5,843 nucleotides of DNA. It comes from Holophagaceae bacterium. Its GTDB lineage: Bacteria > Acidobacteriota > Holophagae > Holophagales > Holophagaceae. Positions 1-4,758 of the stretch are shown in pieces. A program made the position numbers and the translations under genes. The stretch is from assembly GCA_003538615.1 (NCBI GenBank), contig DPRT01000088.1, positions 1 to 5,843 of the forward strand. Reading direction: 5' to 3'. The first letter of the stretch is position 1; each line of letters begins with the position of its first letter. The notes below the pieces were generated by a model that was given only the letters and a program-made list of their open reading frames with translations, was not told the origin of the DNA and did not search any database.

Positions 1-2
1 GG

Positions 3-35
3 CACAACGGCGACTACGAGGAGCCTGAGGACTGA
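3..35 (+). CDS. C-terminal end of an upstream gene (partial)
   Basis: Only the last ten codons and a TGA stop are in the window, giving HNGDYEEPED. Nine of the ten sense codons end in G or C, which matches the third-position bias of the clear genes here; the other forward frames lack that pattern. The stop lies 25 bases before a strong hairpin, as expected for the end of a transcription unit. The acidic tail does not identify a family, so no function is assigned. The call rests on codon bias and position alone. Confidence 0.5.
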   Translation, partial: HNGDYEEPED

Positions 36-60
36 GGTTCCACCTGTAGTGTTCGACATG

Positions 61-86
61 CTCGGGGCGCCCTTCGGCGCCCCGAG
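61..86. terminator. GC-rich hairpin between convergent genes, probable terminator
   Basis: Perfect 11-bp inverted repeat: CTCGGGGCGCC (61-71), loop CTTC (72-75), GGCGCCCCGAG (76-86). On the plus strand it is followed by TTATTCC, a weak T-rich tail; on the minus strand there is no T-run. It starts right after the stop codon of the minus-strand peptidase and 25 bases after the stop of the plus-strand gene, so it sits at the meeting point of two converging units. The stem is strong but the tail is poor, so it may act mainly for the plus-strand gene or need other factors. Confidence 0.7.
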
Positions 87-1736
87 TTATTCCTGCGCCT
101 TCGGCGCAGGCATGGGAGTGCTGGTCACAGCCGCCGCATCGCCACGCCCCACGGCCAGGATGGGGAACCTTGGCGGCTCGCCCCACATGCCGTTGCCGCG
201 GACGAGAGCGCTGTGGAAGAGGCCCCAGAAGGCCAGGCTGTCGGTGCTGCGGGGGTCCAGCAGGTAGAAGGCCAGGCGGCCCAGGGGCTGGTCCAGGGGG
301 ACGTAGAGGGCCCCGTCCAGGTCCGCAGGCCCCCAGGGCATCTGCAGCTTCTTCGGAGCGGGTTCGGCCCTCCAGGCGCCTTGCAGTTCCAGCGTGAACA
401 CACCCTGGTAGGCCGAGGCGGACAGCTTGCGGCTGGATTCGTGGAAATGCAGGAGGGCCAGGTCCCGTGGCCTCGCGCTGCCCTTCAGGACCTTCAGGCC
501 ATGGGCCTGGAGCAACGGCAGCACGGCAGGCGCAAAGGCCGGATCCACCAGATAACCCGCCGGGGCCGTCACGAAATCCTGGCCTTCGAAACCCACGAAA
601 CTGGGCAGTTCCAGGCGCGTGCGGCCCTTCTCGCCCGTCAGGCGGCCCTGCCCGTCACGGATGGGATCCACCCAGTCGAACGCGGCGCGTTCGACTTCCT
701 TCAGCTTCGCTGAGAGGGGAAGGGACACGGATTCCTTCTTCCAGGCCTCGGACCAGCGGGCCTGGGCCGCCTGGATCTCACCGCGAACCTCGGCGCGGTG
801 GGCGGCCATCCACTCCAGGCAGGCCAGCACGAAGCGGCGGGTATCGGAGATGCGGTCGGGCCAGCTGCGGTAGACGTAGCTTTCCGACAGCACCGCCAGG
901 CGGTTGCGCAGGGCCGGATAGTTCGTGAGCAGCCGGGGGTGGGCGTCGTAGGTCTCCCAGGCCGTGGGCGGCTTTTCCGGCGTGGGCCGGTAGGGCACGA
1001 AGTTGCCGTAGTCGTAGGTGGGCATGCCCTCGGCCTTCAGCTGTTCGCGCACCGCCACCAGCATCTGCCGGTTGTAGGCCAGCAGGTGCTCGTCCGCCCC
1101 CAGGGTGCAGGCGGGCCCGTGCGTCAGGTGGAAGCCGTGGGTGCTCCCGTTGGTGGTGTGCAGGTCCAGCACCGCGGCGGGATCGAAGTCGCCCAGCATG
1201 GCCAGCAGCCACCGGGTATTGGGCGCGGCGGCCCGCATGAAGTCGCGGTTCAGGTCCAAGCCCAGGGCGTTCTCGCGCCGCCCGACGCCACTTTCCGTGG
1301 GATTGGGCTGCCAGGGCCGGATGGCGGGGTCCAGGGCGTCCGTACCGTCGGCGTTGTAGGCGGGCATGACCACCAGGTCCAGGTTCCGCCGCAGGCCCGG
1401 ATGCCTGCCTTGAAGCAGTTCCCGCAGGATCTGCTGGATGGCCTCCTTGCCTTCCACTTCCCCGGCATGGATGTTGGCGTTCACGTAGACCCGCAGCGGA
1501 TCCGGCCCCGTCCCCTTCAGGCGCCAGGCCAGCAGGGGCTTGCCTGTCTCCGTGGCGCGGGGCGCGCCCTGCGGCTGGTAGGGCTCCAGGCCCGGCGCCT
1601 GCTTGCGCAGGGCCTCCATGAAGGCCCGCACTTCGGCCACGGTGGAGGTGCGCCGGAGCTGGGTGCGCTCAGGCGTGGTCTGGGGCCACCCGGCGAGGAG
1701 TCCCGTCCCCGCCAGGGCCAGCAGCAGGATCCGCAT
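87..1736 (-). CDS. Secreted M14-family zinc carboxypeptidase
   Basis: The 549-residue product should be a zinc metallopeptidase that removes C-terminal residues from peptides outside the cytoplasm. Residues 1-16 are a signal peptide (MRIL, hydrophobic core, cleavage near Ala-Gly 15-16). The M14 fold spans about 35-315: HAGE at 90-93 supplies zinc ligands His90 and Glu93; DLNRDF at 161-166 carries the Asn-Arg pair that binds the substrate carboxylate; DLHTTNG at 191-197 supplies the third ligand, His193; Glu285 in LSESY is the likely catalytic base. The remaining 230 residues are an extra C-terminal region, found in some large bacterial M14 proteins; LAFYLLDPRSTDSLAFW (488-504) looks like a conserved part of it. 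The start lies three bases after the stop of the membrane-protein gene, with no good Shine-Dalgarno, suggesting translational coupling. The exact substrate cannot be read from the sequence. The family call is firm. Confidence 0.95.
   Translation of the reverse strand: MRILLLALAGTGLLAGWPQTTPERTQLRRTSTVAEVRAFMEALRKQAPGLEPYQPQGAPRATETGKPLLAWRLKGTGPDPLRVYVNANIHAGEVEGKEAIQQILRELLQGRHPGLRRNLDLVVMPAYNADGTDALDPAIRPWQPNPTESGVGRRENALGLDLNRDFMRAAAPNTRWLLAMLGDFDPAAVLDLHTTNGSTHGFHLTHGPACTLGADEHLLAYNRQMLVAVREQLKAEGMPTYDYGNFVPYRPTPEKPPTAWETYDAHPRLLTNYPALRNRLAVLSESYVYRSWPDRISDTRRFVLACLEWMAAHRAEVRGEIQAAQARWSEAWKKESVSLPLSAKLKEVERAAFDWVDPIRDGQGRLTGEKGRTRLELPSFVGFEGQDFVTAPAGYLVDPAFAPAVLPLLQAHGLKVLKGSARPRDLALLHFHESSRKLSASAYQGVFTLELQGAWRAEPAPKKLQMPWGPADLDGALYVPLDQPLGRLAFYLLDPRSTDSLAFWGLFHSALVRGNGMWGEPPRFPILAVGRGDAAAVTSTPMPAPKAQE
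92..110. repeat. Second hairpin inside the 3' end of the peptidase gene
   Basis: Perfect 8-bp inverted repeat CCTGCGCC (92-99) and GGCGCAGG (103-110) around the loop TTC. It shares a 10-base direct repeat, CCTTCGGCGC, with the adjacent terminator hairpin (71-80 and 98-107). It codes for the last residues of the peptidase (around PAPKAQE). It may strengthen termination of plus-strand readthrough or protect the 3' end of the minus-strand mRNA; either role is inferred from position. Confidence 0.45.
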
Positions 1737-1739
1737 GGG

Positions 1740-2210
1740 TCAGCGGGCCTGGAACGTGGTTTCCGCCGTCACCGGCATTTCCGGACCGGCCTTGGGGCGG
1801 GCGCCGAACAGCCCCTTGTTGTAGACGGTGAAGCTGGAGGCCAGGAACAGCACCAGGGCCATGAGGGCCGAGCCCCGCTTGCCCACGGCCAGGGCCTTGG
1901 GGGTCATCTCGGAGAGGCCCACGAGGATGAGCACCAGCAGCAGCTTGATGTGGAAGTAGGAGCCGGCCTTCAGGGGGTTCTGGCCCCCCTGCATCATGGT
2001 CACCAGCAGGGCGATGCCCACGATGAGCGCCAGCCGGAAGGACCAGGCCACCACCTTGGACCAGATGGTGGCGGCAAGGCCGCGGATGTCCTCGCGGCCC
2101 TCCTCGAAGCCCGACAGCAGCAGGGCCACCACGGCGGCGCCGCCGCCCACGGCCAGGGCCACGAAGTGCAGCCAGCGGAGAAGGTTCACAGCTTCGAGCT
2201 TCAAGTTCAT
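1740..2210 (-). CDS. Small four-helix membrane protein, CopD/HemJ-like topology
   Basis: The 156-residue protein shows four hydrophobic segments: about 13-33, 55-73, 88-108 and 114-131. His15 lies at the start of helix 1 (LRWLHFVALAVGGG) and His87 just before helix 3 (YFHIKLLLVLILV). A histidine in the first helix and an HxK-type motif before the third recall the small CopD/HemJ-like and related integral membrane families, some of which bind haem or copper. The resemblance is one of layout, so no specific activity is claimed. The ATG at 2208-2210 follows AGGGG five bases upstream (2216-2220 on the minus strand), which fixes this start even though the frame stays open far upstream, opposite the oxidoreductase gene. 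It is the first gene of a unit with the M14 peptidase. The tail after residue 135 is polar and may be soluble. Confidence 0.85.
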   Translation of the reverse strand: MNLKLEAVNLLRWLHFVALAVGGGAAVVALLLSGFEEGREDIRGLAATIWSKVVAWSFRLALIVGIALLVTMMQGGQNPLKAGSYFHIKLLLVLILVGLSEMTPKALAVGKRGSALMALVLFLASSFTVYNKGLFGARPKAGPEMPVTAETTFQAR

Positions 2211-2215
2211 GGTCG

Positions 2216-2220
2216 CCCCT
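2216..2220 (-). promoter_or_regulatory. Ribosome binding site of the membrane-protein gene
   Basis: AGGGG on the minus strand, five bases before the ATG at 2210. It decides this start over the much longer open frame that continues upstream. Confidence 0.65.
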
Positions 2221-2233
2221 GGAGAAGGAATCC

Positions 2234-2255
2234 AGGGTAGCAGCCCTGCTAGGCT
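2234..2255. promoter_or_regulatory. Candidate divergent promoter/operator with 6-2-6 palindrome
   Basis: TAGCAG-CC-CTGCTA at 2238-2251 is a perfect 6-2-6 inverted repeat in the middle of the spacer between divergent genes. Its outer TA pairs begin two weak -10-like boxes facing outward: TAGGCT on the plus strand (2250-2255, preceded by TGC, an extended -10 pattern) and TACCCT on the minus strand (2239 down to 2234). Either would give a leader of under 20 bases that still includes the Shine-Dalgarno. No convincing -35 box was found for either direction. A regulator bound to the palindrome would cover both boxes. Promoter and operator roles are inferred. Confidence 0.4.
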
Positions 2256-2268
2256 CAATGGATTGGTT

Positions 2269-2274
2269 GGGAGG
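2269..2274 (+). promoter_or_regulatory. Ribosome binding site of the Gfo/Idh/MocA gene
   Basis: GGGAGG, five bases before the ATG at 2280. It is a strong Shine-Dalgarno and supports this start. Confidence 0.75.
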
Positions 2275-2279
2275 ATGTC

Positions 2280-3245
2280 ATGTCCAAGCTGCGCGTCGCC
2301 GTTGTCGGAGTGGGGCACCTGGGGCAGCATCACGCGAGGATCGCTGCCTCCGCGCCGGACGCCATCCTGGCCGCCGTGGTGGATCCCGATCCCGTCCGCG
2401 GCCCCGAGATCGCCGCCAAGTTCGGCGCGCCCTGGGCCGCCTCGCTGGACCAGGTCCTCGCCGAAGTGGACGCCGTGCAGATCGCCGCCCCCACCGGCTT
2501 CCACCATGCCCTCGGCATCCAGGCCCTGGCGGGCGGCAAGCACGTGTTGATGGAAAAGCCCCTGGCCGCCTCCCTTGAGGAGGGCGCGGCCCTGCTCAAG
2601 GCCCTGGCCGCCGCCCGGGCCGCCAACCCCGGGATCGTGGCCCAGGTGGGCCACCTGGAGCGCTTCAATCCCGCGGTGACGGCCCTGCGGGAGCGCGGCT
2701 TCAAACCCCGCTTCCTCGAGGCCGTGCGCGTCTCCCCCTTCCCCGCCCGCAGCCTCGAAGTCGACGTGGTCATGGACGTGATGATCCACGACCTGGACCT
2801 GCTGCGCGCCCTGGTGGGGCGCCCCGTGATCGACGTGGAGGCCGTGGGTGTGCCCGTGCTGACGCCCTACGCCGATCTGGTGAACGCCCGCCTGAAGTTC
2901 GAGGGCGGCGCCTTCGCCACGGTCACCGCCAGCCGCGTGGCCCGCAAGAAGGAGCGGACCCTCCGCGCCTTCGGCGACAAGGAATACGCCAGCCTCGATT
3001 TCGCCGCCCAGAAGCTGGAGCTGCTGCGCCTGGTCATGGGCCCCGAGGGCCCCGAGGTCCAGCCCGAGACCGCCAGCATCGAGGAAGGCGAACCCCTGCG
3101 CCTGGAGATCGAGGCCTTCCACGCCGCCTGCCTGGGCCGAGGCACCGAGGGCGTCACCTGGGAAGAAGGGCAGGAGGCCATGCACGTGGCCGACCAGGTG
3201 CAGAAGGCCGTGGCGAAGAGCCTCGCGGAAATCAGCAGGGCGTGA
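2280..3245 (+). CDS. Gfo/Idh/MocA-family NAD(P)-dependent oxidoreductase, possibly GnnA-like
   Basis: This 321-residue cytosolic enzyme should oxidise or reduce a sugar-type substrate with NAD(P). The N-terminal Rossmann domain opens with KLRVAVVGVGHLGQHHAR; Gly10, Gly12 and Gly15 form GxGxxG, and Asp35 at the end of strand 2 (AAVVDPDP) suits NAD binding. EKP at 92-94 is the family's cofactor/catalytic loop with Lys93. The C-terminal half carries DVMIHDLDLL (166-175), where His170 and Asp171 match the usual active-site helix. GHLERFNPA (124-132) recalls members that occur near lipid A genes, including the UDP-GlcNAc 3-dehydrogenase GnnA, and the length also fits. No aminotransferase (GnnB) or lpx gene is in the window, so that role is a hypothesis. 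The stop overlaps the next gene's start (GTGA), so the two are probably co-translated. Confidence 0.93.
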   Translation: MSKLRVAVVGVGHLGQHHARIAASAPDAILAAVVDPDPVRGPEIAAKFGAPWAASLDQVLAEVDAVQIAAPTGFHHALGIQALAGGKHVLMEKPLAASLEEGAALLKALAAARAANPGIVAQVGHLERFNPAVTALRERGFKPRFLEAVRVSPFPARSLEVDVVMDVMIHDLDLLRALVGRPVIDVEAVGVPVLTPYADLVNARLKFEGGAFATVTASRVARKKERTLRAFGDKEYASLDFAAQKLELLRLVMGPEGPEVQPETASIEEGEPLRLEIEAFHAACLGRGTEGVTWEEGQEAMHVADQVQKAVAKSLAEISRA

Positions 3246-4195
3246 ACGCCTTCTACGACCTCGCCTCCCTCGCCAAACCCCTGGTGACGGCGCCCCTGGC
3301 GCTCGCCTTCCTGGATCTCGACGCGGACCGGCGCTGGGCCCTGGGTTTCCATGAGCGGGAGACGCCCCTGACGGTGCGCCAGCTGCTGTCGCACAGCTCG
3401 GGCCTGCCCCCCTGGCGCCCCTTCACGGGCGAACCGTTGGCGGTCCAGCTTCGCCGCCCCGTCCCGGATCACCCCCTGCTCCGCCCGGCCACGCCGGGAT
3501 TGGCCACCTACTCGGACCTGAACTACCACCTGCTGGCGGACCTGCTGGAGGCGGAGACCGGAGTCCCCTTCGCCAAGCTCGGTGCGGCCTCCGGCCTCAG
3601 CCCGGCGCCCTGGAGGGAGGCGCCTGTCGAAGTCCCGGATGGCCCGGATGCCGCTGCCTGGCTCCTGGCCGCGGAGGCACCGGTGCCGCCCCGGCATCGC
3701 CACCTCCCTCACGATGCCAACGCGCGGGCAGGCATGTGCGGTCACGCGGGGTTCGGCGCCACCGCATCCCAGCTCCACGCCGTGCTTTCCGGCTGGGTGG
3801 CATCAGACTGGCCGGAACGCATGGCCGTGGAAACCGCCGCCGGGACGAACGGAACCCTCTGGGGCCTGGGTCTCCAGATCCTCCCCGCCGGGAGTGGGTA
3901 TTTTGGACAACTGCTGTCAAAAATTCCTCGTGGCTCCTTCCTGCATGTCCTGGAGGACACCACAGATTCCGAGCCGGACGCCGCACCGCCCCTCGATCCG
4001 GACCCGGGACTGCCCTCGGGCTGGTGGTTCCACCTGGGCTACACGGGGCCGGCCCTCTTCTACCGGCCTTCAGACCGGGCCTGCCTGGCCCTGCTGATCC
4101 ACCGGCGCGGGCCTTCCGGCGAGTTGCTGGGCGTGGAGAAATTGCGGGGGCGGCGCTGGCAGGCCCTCGGCAGCTGGGCCAAGGGGCGGCCCTGA
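3242..4195 (+). CDS. S12 serine hydrolase (beta-lactamase/YbbE-like) with a very short N-terminus
   Basis: The 317-residue product belongs to the penicillin-recognising serine hydrolases (family S12, class C fold). It has SLAK at 9-12 (Ser9 nucleophile, Lys12), LLSHSSGLP at 48-56, YSD at 90-92 in YSDLNYHLL (the YxN position), HDANARAGMCGHAG at 157-170 (close to the HDENA...GHAGLF signature of YbbE-type proteins) and HLGYTG at 264-269 in the KTG/HxG position. A GTG start at 3242 overlaps the TGA of the oxidoreductase by four bases. With this start only eight residues precede SLAK, where relatives usually have fifty or more, and there is no signal peptide. The frame is open upstream but gives Gly/Arg-rich shadow sequence, not the missing strands. 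An extra stretch of about 45 residues lies between WGLGLQI (207-213) and the HxG motif. The substrate is unknown. The fold call is firm; activity is less sure. Confidence 0.88.
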   Translation: MNAFYDLASLAKPLVTAPLALAFLDLDADRRWALGFHERETPLTVRQLLSHSSGLPPWRPFTGEPLAVQLRRPVPDHPLLRPATPGLATYSDLNYHLLADLLEAETGVPFAKLGAASGLSPAPWREAPVEVPDGPDAAAWLLAAEAPVPPRHRHLPHDANARAGMCGHAGFGATASQLHAVLSGWVASDWPERMAVETAAGTNGTLWGLGLQILPAGSGYFGQLLSKIPRGSFLHVLEDTTDSEPDAAPPLDPDPGLPSGWWFHLGYTGPALFYRPSDRACLALLIHRRGPSGELLGVEKLRGRRWQALGSWAKGRP

Positions 4196-4287
4196 GTCCA
4201 CAGCCACCGTCGCCGTCGCTGAATTGTTGCCGGGATGTAACAGGACCTGCCCCGTTTCAGGCTCCGTAATGGATGTGAGGAGCATCC
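4196..4287 (+). promoter_or_regulatory. Leader region of the YfiR-like gene, with hairpins
   Basis: These 92 bases hold no gene. GGATG (4271-4275) and CATCC (4283-4287) form a 5-bp stem whose 7-base loop is TGAGGAG, so the Shine-Dalgarno GAGGAG (4277-4282) lies in the loop five bases before the ATG. Upstream, GGACCTG (4243-4249) can pair with CAGG-C-TCC (4258-4265) with one bulge and no T-run after it, so it is not a convincing terminator for the S12 gene. The segment 4221-4242 is AT-richer than its surroundings and could hold a promoter, but no -35/-10 pair with normal spacing was found. Confidence 0.45.
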
Positions 4288-4734
4288 ATGTCCCCGTCCC
4301 TTCCACGTCCTCTCCACCTCCCCGCCCTTCTGCGAGCTCTCGGCGTCTGCATCGTCGCGGCCTTGCCGGTCCAGGCCCAGGATATGGGCATGGATCAAGT
4401 CGCCAACTACCTGCTGATCGTCGCCGCTTCCGCCGGATCCGAAGGTCGCGTGGCCTGTCGCGAGATGGACATGGCCATCCAGTTGAAGAACCGGGGGGTT
4501 TCCGTGGATGCCAAGGCAAACGTGGCCTGGGCCTTCTCGGCTTCCCAGGCACACGCCTTCGCACAGGAAGGAAAGCTGGTGGTCTGCACAAAACGCAGCC
4601 TGTTCGCCGAAGGTGGCGCACTGGCCTTCGAGCGCGTCGGCGGACGGCTCATCGTGTTCGTGAACAAGGCCAATCTGGCACGTAGCGGGGTCAAGCTCCC
4701 CGAGTCCTTCCTACGCGGTGCCGTCCAGCAATAG
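4288..4734 (+). CDS. Secreted YfiR-like (DUF4154-type) periplasmic protein
   Basis: The 148-residue protein begins with a signal peptide (hydrophobic 11-28, cleavage probably after VQA at 28-30). The C-terminal part GKLVVCTKRSLFAEGGALAFERVGGRLIVFVNKANLARSGVKLPESFLRGA (95-145) follows the YfiR/DUF4154 pattern: a strand, a FAxxGG turn, a strand pair ending in an Asn-rich NxANLARSG helix, then LPxxFL. YfiR in Pseudomonas is a periplasmic repressor of the diguanylate cyclase YfiN; no such partner is in this window. The middle section (55-90) is shorter than usual. Mature-part cysteines are Cys57 and Cys100, which could form a disulfide. GAGGAG at 4277-4282 fixes the start. The next gene begins 24 bases after the stop, so the two may share a transcript. 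Family assignment is by eye and moderate; the gene itself is clear. Confidence 0.8.
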   Translation: MSPSLPRPLHLPALLRALGVCIVAALPVQAQDMGMDQVANYLLIVAASAGSEGRVACREMDMAIQLKNRGVSVDAKANVAWAFSASQAHAFAQEGKLVVCTKRSLFAEGGALAFERVGGRLIVFVNKANLARSGVKLPESFLRGAVQQ

Positions 4735-4746
4735 CCGGGGTTGGAC

Positions 4747-4752
4747 TAGACT
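4747..4752 (+). promoter_or_regulatory. Possible -10 box for a leaderless SpoIID/SPOR transcript
   Basis: TAGACT ends six bases before the ATG at 4759, so transcription starting at the normal distance would begin on the A of the start codon. No Shine-Dalgarno lies close to this ATG; the only G-rich stretch (4737-4740) is 18 bases away. No good -35 box is seen. The alternative is readthrough from the YfiR-like gene. Confidence 0.3.
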
Positions 4753-4758
4753 GGTGCC

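Noticed and set aside
798..2240. 480-codon plus-strand open frame opposite the M14 and membrane-protein genes
   Set aside because: Low-complexity Gly/Gln/His/Val-rich translation with no motif. It is an antisense shadow caused by high GC at third positions of the true genes.
2211..3185. Upstream extension of the membrane-protein frame on the minus strand
   Set aside because: The extension lies opposite the well-supported oxidoreductase gene and reads as repetitive Gly/Gln/His/Leu sequence; the ATG at 2210 has a proper ribosome site.
2867..3778. 303-codon minus-strand open frame across the oxidoreductase/S12 junction
   Set aside because: Arg/Ser-rich shadow of two genes with recognisable motifs on the other strand.
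4201..4220. Short CCGTCG direct repeat
   Set aside because: Two copies only, in GC-rich spacer; not enough for a repeat element or binding site.
4243..4265. Imperfect hairpin after the S12 gene as a terminator
   Set aside because: Bulged stem, loose loop and no T-run after it; kept only as possible leader structure.
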